NCBI GenBank assembly: GCA_011037195.1
Contig: JAAEAF010003844.1
Coordinates: 62,001-126,000 of the forward strand
Direction of reading: 5' to 3'
Origin: Triatoma infestans
Lineage: Eukaryota > Arthropoda > Insecta > Hemiptera > Reduviidae
DNA length: 64,000 nt
Shown piece by piece: positions 31,301-46,300 of the stretch. The notes beneath the pieces were generated by a model. That model was not told where the DNA came from. It was given only the letters and a program-made list of their open reading frames with translations, and ran no database searches. The translations under genes were made by a program, and so were the position numbers. Every line of letters begins with the position of its first letter. Position 1 is the stretch's first letter.

Positions 31301-34300
31301 TATTTGGCCGTTTGCTATTCTTCTTGCCAATTGATTACCAATACTTGGCTTCCATCTTCTTTTTGGTGAATTAGCACATGAAGATGATGTACCCGGTGTG
31401 GAGCTGCCAGATTCACATGAAAAATCCTCCTTAGCGGCGGATATACGTTCAAAATTTTGTGACAGCAATTTCACTCTTCCACCATTGAACTGTGGTAGAT
31501 CGCTAATTGAATTAAGACCAGGATCTTTGACCGGAGCACCAAGTATATCATTCTTAAATGGATTCTTAGAGTTGAGCTCATTTTTAGCCGCCACTTGTTG
31601 CTTCATGTTTATACTTGCCACAAATTTATTCACTTTACTCTGACTATTCACTCTATTGTTGGATGTATTCACCACTTTTGGTTTTGGTGGTTTATGTGCT
31701 ACCACAGGATGATCCATTGTTTGTGCACTGCTTTGTTTCTTGTCCTCTCTATTTTGATGTTTTCTTAATAAGGCATTAGGTATTGTAGGCTTTTCCGGTC
31801 CGTCACCAAAAGGTATAAAAAATGATTCATTTTTATTTTTCACCTCTTCAGACTCTGGTTTTTGAGTCCAATCACCACCATTTACTGTCACTTCAAATGG
31901 AGTTTCAGGACGACTTTTTGAAGTTTGTATTGCCAGCAAATCTTTGCTCGTTGTATCCTGTAAACTTCTTGTTCTGACTACAATTTGTTTCTGCGGTATT
32001 TCATCAAGATCTTCAGGAAGCTCTTTAATATCACCAGTATCGGTTAGTATACTCTCAGTACTATGGAATACTTCACGATTACTAAACAAAAACTGATATT
32101 CACTTTCATCTGTGAGTATGCTCTCCGCACTTCTGCAAGTATTATTTTTTCTAAGAAAAAAACTGGCACTGCTATGCCTTTCCCAACCTTCTCCATTATT
32201 GTCATCTACTAATATATTTTCTTCACTGTGAAATTTTGTTCTCTCTATTCTTGTTGACCCTTTAAAACCAATAGCACTTGCAGATCTTTCTAATATTTGA
32301 TATTCACTGATACAACGACGAGGTTTAGTCCCATATTCACTACATTCCTCCAACGAATCAGAACTATATTCATTTGGATCTGATTCATTATTTGTTCCAA
32401 GATATATTTCACACATTTTATTAACATCACTTAAATCATCCACTGATTTTGATTCCCTACTAACGTCAACCTCTTTTTCATTTATATTAACATAAAAACA
32501 ACATGAATAACGTTTATAACGATTAGCTAATTTTATAGGAACTAATATCTTGTTCGGTTCTATGAACGATTTACTAGGTGATAAATTTTCATTAACTGGT
32601 GAACCAGTAAGCGATGCATCCATAGATTTACATCCTGATTTGTAAGGGGATACAGATAGTTGTGACAAGTTAAGGCTGACAGGACGATTGTTAGTATTGT
32701 TAGTACGAGGTTTTCTAGTAAATGTACTGCTATCAATTTCATTACCTTGATGTACAACTCGATGTCTAGGAACTGGTTTCGGACGGGGTTCTTTAAACGA
32801 ACCATGATAACTGAGGTCTTGAATACTTTGACTTGCCTTTAAATTAGATCGATAACCAACCTGTAACAAGTTTATTCATAAAATTATATAAGAAAAATTA
32901 TGATATGTATATATTTTAATGAGATTTAATTACAGTAATAAAACTAAACCTGAGCGCAACAAACCAGTCAGACTTTTACTTTCTCTGACTGCTGTAAGAG
33001 AAAATATGGAGTGCAAAAAAGTGATACTTAGAATGTGAGCGGTGCGTGAAAGAGAATGATTGAGTTTGCGTGTATGGATGTGCAGGCATGTGAACTGTCT
33101 AATTCAGTAACCAAAATTAGTAGAAAGCTTAGCTTAAACTTGGTGTATCGTGTATCACTAACGTTCATCCAATTTCATTAAATAAAAATCAGTTAATTGG
33201 GATTACCAATATACATGTTTGTTTTTTTCTTTTTCCAAAACGGTTACAACGATTATCTTTAAAATTTATGCATATATTTCATACGAATATGCACTTCATA
33301 CATATTAGAAACACTTTAACGAAAACATTAATTGCAGATCTGGGAAACTATGACCTTAAACTCCTTCTATTTAGTGCATTTCATACATGTTGTACGGTTA
33401 GATTTGTAATAATTCCAAGTTTGAAGTGACACTATCAAATAGAAGCTGAGAAATACAGTTAGAGAAAGCCGTGTGAGATTTCACAGCGATTTTTTTTTTT
33501 TAAATGAAACAAATGAGATTATCAGTATGTTGCGATTTCTACCCCACTGTCAACAGCATTCGCAACCGAGCCAGCTACAATTGTGGCTTCCTAATTTTTC
33601 TGACGATGGTGATTTGAGTCGACATTGTTATAGCCATCACTCACCACGAATAAAAGTCAGTTAGCTCTAATCAAAGGCATATAAATTAGCCATGAATTAG
33701 GCAAGAGTTGAATCACACAACTATTTGAGAAAATAAAACTCATAAATCTATGCCTATAAAGGAGAACCAATAAACATGACTAACACTCTGTAACTGCCTT
33801 CTTGTTTCCTGAATACGTCGTTGAAGTTCTTCTCTCTTACTTAACGCACTAACATCATTCTTAGCATGTTTCGCTGCTTGAATGACACTAGAATTTCTAA
33901 CAGATCCACTTTGGATGCCTTGTGCATGTTGTGAAGACAGACTTCGTTTTCCTTAAATAATGATGAAATATAAGTTTTTAGTGAAAAATTAGAATGTAAT
34001 AACTAATTAAAGAAAAACATTGCTCGCTATTACCTTTTTTGACGGGCGTATGCGAGTCTTCAGCGCCACTCAATGACTCAAAGGTATTCTTGAGAAATTT
34101 CTCCCTGCAACATATAAATTATACTCAATTAGTTTTACGAGCTTTATCAGAGCGGAATGTAATTCTATTGATATTTTAGAACTAGAAATAAAGTGATAGA
34201 TGCATGTATACAGTTACCTAATTGAATGCATATTGTGATCTGATGTGGGTGTTGTTGCTTGTTCGTCTTCATCACTTTGACTTCCAGACATTGAACGACT

Positions 34301-37300
34301 TGCGCTGGACATTTCACTAGTAACCATCAATAAATCTGGTCTCTTGGATTTTTTCATTGATTTTCTCAGTTCCGTCGAATCAATATTAGTAATAGGAAAT
34401 TCCCTAAAAAAAAAAAGAAAAAGTAATTAAAGTTAAACGAAAAAATATTTTTAATATAATTTGCTACAATTTAACCGAATTGAAATTTCATATACTTTTA
34501 TTTGGTAATTAAAAAATCTGATTCTTTAAAAAATTACCTATTGGGTTCATCAAGCTGAGGTATATACAAAGGTCTTCTAGTGTCACTAGATTCTCCTTCG
34601 GAATAATCTTCAACATCACCATCATGTTCAGTACTTTCCATATCCTGCTCAAATAAAAAATTAAGTTATTCAAAGTATAAAATAACTAGCCAATGATGTA
34701 AATTTTGCAGATTTTAGCATTACTTATATAGCAACAATCAATTTGTACAGAGGATTTTGTAAGTTTTTTTTTTTAAATCAAAGTTGGAGACAAAAAACAA
34801 TTTGTACATTTATAAGAGGCTTCTAAGGAAATTTAATTGAAGAAAAATTAATCATTTTATTTATAATGATATCAATTAGCCATTTCCAGCGAGAAATTTT
34901 TCGGATTCGGCTTAGGAATATTTGCTATGTCTAACATGGAAACTTGGAATTTAGTGCAATATATTAAACTGAAAATACAAAAAAGGGCATGTCAAAAATT
35001 TAGTATACATATACATTATTATATAAAATAGTACAGCTTTAAATTTGAAATAAAGTTTAACTTTTACCATGCCTAATATCGATCAGTTAGTTCTAAGCGG
35101 TAATAAACACTTCTTACCAAAGTAAGTGATAGCTGCTAACAAAAATAGGAGGTAATACCTTTTCACTTATGTTATAAATAATATCTGCATTTTTTTCATT
35201 AACTGGTTATTACTGCGTGTGCCTTTTAGCAAAGAGTCGGCTATTACGATTTTGGCAAAGCTACTTTAAGTGAAAAAAATTGATTGTAAAAATTAACGTG
35301 TTGTTAAGTTCAAAACTGTTTTCCTTATATTTTCAAATGTGTGATTACAAAAATAAACTCTTTGACCTGTTATGAATAAAAGCTGGTAGGATTAGAAAAA
35401 AAGTGATTTGATGAGCTGTTTTTCACATTAAAATGATTCCTGGAATAGACTATAACGGATCAAAAATAGTGTGAATAAGAATAGTAGGTTTACTCAAGTC
35501 CGCCCTACTCTGCTTGGGTATATAATTATTACTCATAGCGGTCACCATGCATTTGACAAGATGTTTGAGGTTAGGAAAATGAAATAATGAATTACTTATA
35601 AATAAAGCATCAAAATAACTAGAAAAAAAAAACATGCAACAGTTTTAATACCATATTATCAACCTCATATTTAAAGCTGCCTAATGAACTGTCATCAGTA
35701 TGATGTTTGGTATTATGATTATTTTCGACTAAATCACTTCCTCTAGTTAAGGTAATTTTTCCACCAATGGTAGTACTCTGCAACAAACAATTTTGACAAA
35801 TTATTACAGATATTAAAGCAGGTGGAAAAAGAATATCCAGGTTTTTAACTTTATAGTGGAATTACTAACAATTTTTTCTGTCTGTGTCATTATTTCCTGC
35901 ATGCTATCTGAGCAACGTAGAAAATCTATGCTTGACTCATGACTGGCCTGAAAACAATATTTTGTATGGGAAACAAATGTATTCGAAGGTAGATACAAAA
36001 TTTTTTATAATTCTTCGTGAAATTATAATGTAAAGTAAAGAATGAAGGAAATAAAACGAAAATACTGCAAAGCAGAAAACAAAGAAACAGACTGATAGAT
36101 AGATTTCCACTAAACCATTCAACGAAGAAAGAAACTAAATGAAAGTAATACGAAAGATATTGTAAAGATAATAAGAAATAATTAAAATATCCGAATAACC
36201 TTAGTAAGTGAAACAGTTTCCCGTCTACTGTTGGACAGGATAGATCTTCCTGTTTCAGCACCACTATCAACTGAACTGTCTTCTTTACTTCCATCAGAAT
36301 CTAGGCGTTTGTCTGTAAAGGGATTTTAAAAGTTAGTTTTAAAGAAAAATGATTTTTTTTTAATTAATGTATGGTTGTTTGTTAACCGTTTAAGTATATT
36401 CTCTTAAAAGTTGTGAGGTGCGACCAGAAGTAAAAAGCAAGTTAGCAAAAAAAAGCTACTTCTGGCCGAAATTCCAATTCTATTTATTTCTTTTTTTTAT
36501 TAGCCACAGAAATTCTTATGGCTATTGTCATATTAAATTTATGACTATTGTCTTATTATTATAACTTATAATAAATAACTGTATATTATTACTGCAACCT
36601 GGTTGAGAAGGAAACGGTATGATGCTGTCACTATCATAAACGGACTTAATATGATCTAAACGTTGAGCCCATCTGCCTTTGGGTCCCGATACCCTAGTAC
36701 CACCGCCTCCGATATCACTAACATCCAGTTCTTTCTTCGCCCACACTGGTAACTGTCCAAAACTGTACCTAGACATTCATAAAACATTTGTACAATTCAT
36801 TGCTGTACAAGTAATGTTTGTCAGCTGACCTAATAAGTATGCAAGAAGTATTAGCTAAAATACTATTAAATATACACAAATTTTAATAACTTCAGATATA
36901 AAAAATTCTAATTAATATTACCTGTAATCCGCTTGATTAGCATTTGGATCAAATAAATCTAAAGGTGGTGTACCCGGGAAATCATCGGTATCGTGATGAC
37001 TCAAACCATTTGACAATTTTACTGGCTTCCTAAGTAATAGAAATAAATAAATAAATAAATGAAAGCACTTTTATTAAGTAAATAATGAATTTGCGGGAAA
37101 AATCAACAATCTGGGAGGTTAACACTTAACAACTTGTAACAAATCACTGTCTCAAGGTTTCTGAATGGATCGATGACTTAGTGAACTACTGATTAGGTAT
37201 AATTTAGGCTGTGTTTTTACTTCTTTTCAAATATGATTCCAAGTATGAATTTTTTCACTTTCTTTATACTGGCTGATGGGGTACTTTTTTAAAATCTGTT

Positions 37301-40300
37301 GGTAAACCTTGCATTTAATATAACTGTAAATGTTTAACTGGAGCAACTTCTGTTAGAAACCTAACAAGTAATGTCGGAAACAAGAATTACACTCTACCTA
37401 CAAATCTTGTAGAATTTTTTTTTCTTGCATGAATTACTTCAACTAGTAGCCAACTATTCTGTTTATGTGAAAATTTTATTATTGGGTGGGGGCAAACCCT
37501 TTGCCATCCCCAAAAAATGGACATTAACCTTTACAGATATCTATCTAAAAACTCATACTATTTAGCACTTATCTCTAACTAATATTCTACAACTAATATT
37601 CACAGAAATCATGCAATCTGTAGATAGATCAAGAGGCTTGATATGGATAAATGTTACATGGTAAATCTTTTCCAATTTAATAACATTACAACGAGTACGA
37701 TTTGTACTTTATTTGTGTCAACGGTTATAAAATTTTCACTGAACTTTGTGCTTAAAATTGTTTGTGCAAAGTAGTGCCAAATGTATTGTATATATTATGT
37801 ACACAATAAAAATCTCAAGGCAAAGACCGGGAATCAACCCAATATTGCACTGCAGTAGATTCTACATTATTAACCAATAATCCACCATATATTCGTAATA
37901 ATTAATTAAGTAAATTCGAATGGAATTAACTTACTTGATCCTAGCTTGCTGTTGAGATAGTCTGGCATGCATTGTCACTACCATGTCATGTGGTACTGTC
38001 CACACTAGGACACAACCATCACCAGATGCTGATATCAGCCTCTTACAATCTTGACTAAATCTTAAACCAGTAACTAATTCTGAATGACCAGACATTGTAG
38101 CCATACATTCTCCACTATAATAATCATATATACATAGAGTTTTGTCGGTACAAGAAGTTGCCACATATATTCCACTGGCATCCAGAGCCACCTTTAATAA
38201 AAATTTGATTATTAGGTTATGGTTATATGAAAAGAAGTTTAAATCTTCGTAAAACTGTTGCATTTCTTTCTAGTTCAAGCAAAATTCTTTATTTATTTAA
38301 ATAAAAACTACACAAAACTTACTTTTATGAGTGAACCATCTTCTCCAACAGAACCCTTAAATGTTTTACTATGTTTTCCAGTTAATACATTGTAAACCCT
38401 AATATTCCGATCCTGACAAGCTGTTATAACATGCTTATGCGACACATCTACTTCCATATCATACAGCGTAGTTTTACCAGCTGCATTATAAACTCGATTA
38501 AATTGTAGCTGACCATCAGGACTCTGAAAATTTATAAATTCTTTATTTTCTAATTATATTATTTAATAATGTTAACAAAAATTCAAATAAATTCTTACAG
38601 TTTGAAGTTGGCGGAAAATTATAGATTTATCTGCTCCGCATGAAACCATTTGTAAGTTTGATTGTGCATTCAAAAATCTTACAGCCGTTATTGATGAGGA
38701 ATGATCATCCAATGTTTGTACAAAATTATAATCCTCGTCAACATCGAATACATGGACTAGTCTATCACGAGAGGCAGAAGCTAATAATCTTTTACCATTT
38801 AACTGTCTATTGTATTCCAAACATAAAACTTCTGCATCATGGGCTTCAATAAGGCAGAGTTCTTCCAATGTTTCAATGTCATGTACTCTAAAAAAATAAA
38901 ACGACTTTTAAGAAATATAAAATAAACGAAGATTTAAAAAAAAATAAAATAAAATAAAACAGTTTACCTTATATTACCGGCACGATCGCCACTAGCTAAA
39001 TGTTTACCATCTGGACTGATTCTTAATGATCTAACCCCGTTCTTACCATCATATGCCGCTGGATTTTCAGCTTTTTCACCACCAGCTAATTCTACATCTT
39101 TCAAAGAATTCAGCTCAGGGTCTACGTATATGACTTTTATTAATTCCTAAAGCACAAAATAGGAATTCAAAATGATACCTGCTCGTAAGGTGATTTCTTT
39201 TGGCATGCACAGCAATGCTTTAAAATATTCAATAAAAAATTTATATCCAAAACTATAATGAAATGATCAGATGTATCTGTTAGTTGGCTGATCGGCCAGG
39301 GGGTATCACAAGAAAACACCCAAAAATTTTTTGGGTTTTTAAGTGTTAATTTTATTTTTTTTAAATTTTTGGGTGTTTTCTTGTAATACCACCTGGCCGA
39401 TCAGCCAACTAACAGATAGATCTGATCATTTCTAACGGCCAACAATTGCTACAATTTAATGAAATGACATTTATACTCACTTTACTGTAAATATTTCGCT
39501 GATAGACAGCATCCGGATGTGTTTTGAATTGAGTGTCAACACTCCAAACCCTAATTGTATCATCACTCGAACAAGTAACAAATGAACCGGGTGGCACATG
39601 AGGAAGACTACCATCTGGAAACATTTCTACTCCCCATATACATGCAGAATGGTACAGATATGAATGTGACTTCCCTACCTGCAATGATAATTCAATAATT
39701 AATATCAGCGCATAAAAGCGAATATATTATACTACGAAGTTAATATTTTACTATTAAGTAGCTTTTTTGTATAAGATAATATAGAAATAAAAAACTTCTG
39801 ACAGAACACAAAATTCGCACTGTTTTACAATGGAAATACATCTATGATTAATGAACAGGCGGATCGGAACGCTGAGGGAGCAGCTGAAATTGCCTCTTGC
39901 CCTGAGTTCTGCTGATAGTATTTCAAGTCCACCCTAAATGTAAAGGAGTTGCAGAGAAAGATGACCAAAACAAGACACTGAAAAACGTACTTCAGAACCC
40001 GCAACTTCCCCATTAAACAGAAATGAGCTGTGTCAAGGGCTCAGGATTGTCACTAGTGTCACATTATAGGACACCAACACAGGATAGGAATATTGGATAG
40101 TCTTACATGTTCCCTGTTGGCCAATCAGAGGATATAAATGTCCAGGCACCGACACCTGATTTGAGGACTCTGCCAAGCAGAGTATATATATAAAGAGAGA
40201 GAAAGAGCGCGCGCGAAGAGAGAAGGAAAGCTTTAAGACTTTTTATTTTTCTTAAGCTGTCATTTAACAATAAATTTTTCCAAAACAGTACATTATATAT

Positions 40301-43300
40301 ATTTTTTTACAATATTAGGAATGAAATTATTATTTCAAGTATTAGAGCTTAGTTATGTTAAAAAAAAATGTTTTAATAAACTGTGGCCATAAACAATCAC
40401 AAACTATACTTTAAACTTTCTATTACTTTTTTGTGTTCCTTATTTTATTACATTTAATTATTTCTAAATCAATTATATGATAAGTCTTCGGAGCCTCGTA
40501 AAAATTACGAGGTTAATGAAAAAAAAGAAAGAATAATTGTGACTAACTCCTCAAGATTATTATCATTTTATTTTGTTATTTTGACACTAAAGTGTCAACT
40601 TCAGCGTGTTATAATTGATTTTCAGTATGAATATATGGATATTTAAAATGAAACTCAATATAACAAGCTGAAGATGACACTTAATTGGCGGAGCTGTCCA
40701 CGTGAGGTAAACAAGATAAAAAGATAATAATACAGAGGAGTTAGTCACAATTATTACACCCAGAAAGATACATTTTAAAATTTTTCGTATCAACATTTAA
40801 AGTTTAGGAAAGAGCGCAAGTTTATAGAGTTGAAGTAAGTGCCTGGAAGTGATCAGTTTTGGTCTAGACAAAGTATGAAAAGATATTTCAGATTTCTCGA
40901 AAAGAAGCCAGAGTAAATAACACACATGTAGAGAAAGCTAGGATGTATCATTAAGCTAGTTTGGAGAAAAAGTATTTCCATTTAGTTCAGTTTAATTTTT
41001 TTAAAGAAATTATCCTGGCATTATATCGACTATTCAGTAGTACTCACTAAATACTGTAAGGATACCTTCTTTTAATAAAATATTTCATTTTGCTTCATTT
41101 TATATTTTTGTTAATATTCTGACAATGGTTAAAAAGCATATTTACTAAGCTTACCCTCTTTATATCCCGGACGTCCCAAATATACAAACTATGATCGTTG
41201 TATACGCATGTTAGTTTCATGTTCCTTTCATCATATGTTAATGCAATGGCATCTGGATACTTGGCTTTATTTGGGTGGGAAGACATATGACTGAAAATTT
41301 AGTTCTATTAAAATACAAACTTTTTTTGTTTACGATAACAAAAATCTATTTGAAAATACTACCTAATATCTAAACCCTGAGCAACATCTACACCAAGATA
41401 ATGTGTACGAGGAAGTGTTGTAATAAACTGAAGAGTATGTGGATCAAAACATCTGACTATTCCGTCAGCACAGCCTATGAATATCCTATGCTCTCCAAGT
41501 GTCATACAGTTTGCACTTGTTGTCTGAAACGAAACAAAAGTATAATTTCAATGAAAATGGCCCATTTTCATTAGATGGATATAATAAGATTATAAAGTAG
41601 AAGAAATTCGGAATGAGAAGACATTTCTATATATTGAAGAAACAAAAAATTAGTTCAATATTCAATTTAAAAGAAACTTAATATAAATTAGCATAAACAA
41701 TACAAACCCTGAGTTCCACCCATTTGTCCAACAATCGTCTATTGTTGAACTCACAAAGTAAACCGGACCTAGTGATGGTATATGTTGAGTCTGCAGTTTC
41801 ACCTCTTCCACAGGCAACATCAACGAAATCATTATTACGTTGCTCACCTAAGATGGCTGACCTGCCCATTAATGGCACTGGTTCCTTATACTGTAATAAA
41901 ACAAAAAACCTTTTAGATTATACAACAATAAAACTAAGACTTTAAATAAAATTATAGAAGAGAATAAACTACAAAATTAGGCACAAGTAGTTGTGAAAAT
42001 TATTCCTGAGGCACCTTGATGGAATAAATGTTTCGCGGATAGCCTGAAATGAACACTACCTTATGAGCACCCGTTGATCTCAATTCGCTTAGCTGCACTT
42101 GTGATTTCACAATTTTCGTCTATATACTCCTTACTTGTTGCTTACAAAATTGTTTTTAATAAGTTTTTCAAGGTAATGCTTGTTTTGCATTAGAAAAACA
42201 CGGTAGTGTAAAAATGTTAAATTAAGTAAGTATTTTTTTTAATTATTCTATTTTTTATCAGAATAAAGATCAGAGTTTTTAAGATTATTTATCAGAATAA
42301 AGGGGGGTGAAGTCGGTTGCCTCCTCGTGGTGCCCCCTGGAGATTAGTTTCGACTATGAGCCTAACAATCGACAACAGGTGCAACCTGAGTGAATCAGAA
42401 CAACAGATCGACTGAGGAAGTAGGTGCTTTATTTTCTATAGCAAACACTCCAATATGCTAGGGTATATGGGCCAATCCCTCATATATCTGAAGATTCTGA
42501 TTAAATGTAAGCAACTTACTTACTTACACTGCAAGGTAGAAGAGGAAGAGAATAAGTATCTGAATAAACCTCGGGCTAAAGTGGAAATTAGCGCTCTCCT
42601 TTTGGTGCGAGTGATCAGGATTTTTCCTTATGGGCTGATGTTATCTCAGCGCTTGAATAAAAATAAGAAGCTACAAAATTTGTGCAAAAGTTCAAAATTA
42701 GGAAATATCTGATGACAAATATTCTTAGTTCGATTACCACCAATTGTCTTCCCGAATTTCAAGTCTATTACCATCTTCGTGTTTCAACATACGCAGGGAG
42801 GCGTAGCTACGATTCCTCCTTTTTTCGGGATTTTTCGCAGAACTCAAAAAGGGAATAAACATATTAGTTAGCTAATTTATAAAAGCCAATAAGATGTATT
42901 TTGTTCTCCCTTGGTAGAATGATTACAGAAACTAAATGATTGCACAATTAAACAATTACACAAGGCTGAACGGAGTTCCCATTAGTCTTCTGAGAGATCC
43001 GGATATACAAAGTTTAGTAAGAAGTAGAAATAAATTATGAACCTAGAGTTTAAGTTCCTACTTGATTTCTGCTATTCTAGTACCAAACAAATTGACCTTA
43101 GAACGATCATTCAGATACAGTTATGAAAATTTCTTTCATGTTTATACATATTCCATCTAAATTAAGTAAAAACATTCGAATGCTTTTGTTATTAATTCAT
43201 ATTATGATCTGATTTAAAAAGTAATAAATGGATTTATAAATATAATCAACTTACCTTAGAGCCACGATGGTATTCTAAATACCAGAATTTAACATGTCTA

Positions 43301-46300
43301 TTTCCAACTGTGACAAAATAGGAACCATTTTCAGCAAACGATATTGCTTTAACCTTAGTTGAAACTTTATTCGATGCTACTTTCAGGCCTGCCCGCCAAT
43401 CCCAAACATTTACTATCATGTCATGTTGGGAGCCAACTGATACCACATATTTTTGGGTAGGTGAAAATGCCTGGAAAAAACAAAAGATTTATAAGTATAG
43501 TGGTAGTAGTGAACGCCTATATCAATTAATTCTAGAAATTAATGTTCATAGCTATAAAAATATAGAAAAAATTATAATGCTAGCTAGGTTTCTATCATTT
43601 GAGAAAGGAGCCATTTTTTGCCAACCTGAAATAATAAAATAGACTAAAGTGGGTAAGTGACTACAGTTTTGAACTTCCTAATCTAATTATAATCAACTAA
43701 TATTAGAAATGGAAATAATGTTTATGTAAGTTTAATGAGTACAAGAAACCGTGGATCAGTTAAGGTAAGACGTTACAAACTTAGGTATAGCCAATTTAGT
43801 TGGGGAAATAGAAAGCAGTTAAATAAAAATGAAGGCGGAATGATGCATGATTCAATGTTTATAAGTTTAAGAAAATTAGAGAAAACATAATAGCAAAGTA
43901 AGTCTTCTTTGTTTCAAAGATTAATAGTAAAGTGTTAAAATTATCAACAACAATTACATATATGCAAGAAATTTATGCAATGGTCAATTAAACAAACACA
44001 CAAACACACATAATTAATTTAAAAACTATTTTGGATGCTCAAGAGTTTCTGGATAATTCCTTTAAAGAAGAAATAATATTAATTAAATTGTTATTATAAG
44101 TAAAAGTTTTTTTAAGTAGAGACGTGTGGATATTTTTTGGAATGTTCTTTGGTAATTTGTAGAATAGTTTATCATTAATAATGATACTAGAATTTGGACT
44201 TGAACAAAAAATAAAATATCCGATTATAACGATCTCAACTGTCTGTGTATGTGAAAGAGTTTAATCTATCTTCCACACTTTTTCGAATTCTATTTGAAAG
44301 AAAGAGGATGGTCGAATATCGCTTAAAAATTGACAAACAGAAAACAAATTAACAATCAAATACTTGATATCACAAGAAAACTTTAGGAGTTCATGAAAAT
44401 CACTGATACTTATAACTATTAATAACAACAAGTATTGATGATTTCAGTTGATCTAATGAATCACTGACTGATTGTGAGTACCAAATAAACTTAATACAAA
44501 TTTTTCGGGCGGACTATTCAAACTACTACTGAAAAAGTCCTTTCAATCAAAAATTCACGGCATTCTCCTTTCCTCGCTAAGGGAAAATGAGAAGGAATTT
44601 GGGTGACCCGGAAGCAATAATTACTGGGTTTCAGAGATGTTAAAAACAAGTTCAACAAAGAAAAAAAATTACAAATAATAAATAAATTTATTTATTTAAT
44701 TACTATGGATTTATATCCATAATAGCCATTGATATTTTTAGACAGACGATAAAAAAAAAAATCTTGGCTTTCGATGCCACAATCAAATAATTTTACCACT
44801 GAGTCTGATATATTAATACAATTGGAATTGAAACAATGTTCTATTTCAATAACTGGAAAAAAGAAGCAGAGGGACATTCCTAATAAATGTTTGCTTCTAT
44901 CATTGTTAATATCAATAGTATGTTACTAAAAATATATAACAAGAATTTGCAATAATATGTGTCTCCAGTAATTTTTCGCTAGAATCTGTAACCACAAAAT
45001 TTTTGCTACAAAAAAAGCTAAGCAGATTGGAAATTCATTATTTATTGTGCTCGTATCTTTATTTTTGGTTCAAAATCATTCTAATATAAAAATGTAAATA
45101 ACTAAAATTAGTCGTAATCCTATTGTAGAAGTGCAAGTCTCCTTAAGAAGCAGATACACTTAGACCTATTTGTTCTCTCCATTATCCTCTCTGCTTGTAA
45201 TGAAGTCGTGTCAAGAAAAAACAGCTTGAGACAGATAGAAGAAAGAATGACTGGAGTAATGTTAAACTTCTCTAATGCTGGGACGAAGATCGAAACTCTA
45301 AAACCCTCAAGGAAAAATTGTGGGAAGGAAAATTTGAGAATTCCTTCCTTCTCTCAAGAGAAATGATTGTGGTATCCATACATTGCTTATGACGTTACCA
45401 AGGAATTCCTAAAGGTCTATTGAAGGGAATTTGTAAGGATTTTTTATGTTTAGATTCCCCTATGAAGGCGAATATTCGCCAAAACATCGGAATAAATTAA
45501 AATAAAACTCAAAAAAGGAAGGAAATTTTTTTTTTTGTTTACCTCATTGCGTCGGTTCAACAAAACTTTAAAGTATTTTACATATTGATTATTTTATTTT
45601 TTTTACAAAAAAAAAACTTTTTATTTTTTTGCCCAAAAGGAATAAAAATAAAAGTTAGAAGGGAAAGAATTAAGGTGGTGTTATATCACGCCATTTTATT
45701 TCTCAAGAGAAAGAAAAGCTAGTACCTAACAAATCTCCTAGGAACAAAGGATCCGGCCTGCATCTATAAATTCAACTGGAAAAGGGTGAAAAATTATGAG
45801 TTTTCTAAATTTTACAATTTACAACACTACATCTTTAAAAAAAAAACACTGAAATTATGAAGACATTAAAGAACTTATATCAACCATTTTCATGAGAAAC
45901 GATCTGAAGAATAATTTCCACAATGACTTTTTTTTTTTACAATATTTTGCTTTATTTGTACAAAAAAAAAAATTACTAGGGGACTGAGAAAACATCCAGA
46001 TAGCCCTTTTCAAGTATTACACATTTATAATATTATTCAAACATCATTCTAACCTTTTACTTCAAAACTACAATAAATATGATTTTTAATACAATATGTA
46101 AAGATCCAAATAAATATTTACACATACCAAACAATTTATAGAGTATTTGTGCCCAGGTAGTTCTGCTACCATTGAACTTTCCTGAAGATCCCATAGCCTT
46201 AGCGAGGGGCAGTGGCCGCACTCTCCTGTCGCTAGGTAACGCCCATCCGAAGAAAAGCCCACACATGTTATTGTTTTGCGTGAACTATTCAATATATGTG

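Noticed and set aside
35926..36294. 122-codon hydrophobic - strand frame resembling a membrane protein
   Set aside because: It overlaps two Wdr62 exons in another frame and an AT-rich intron; the hydrophobicity comes from T-rich DNA.
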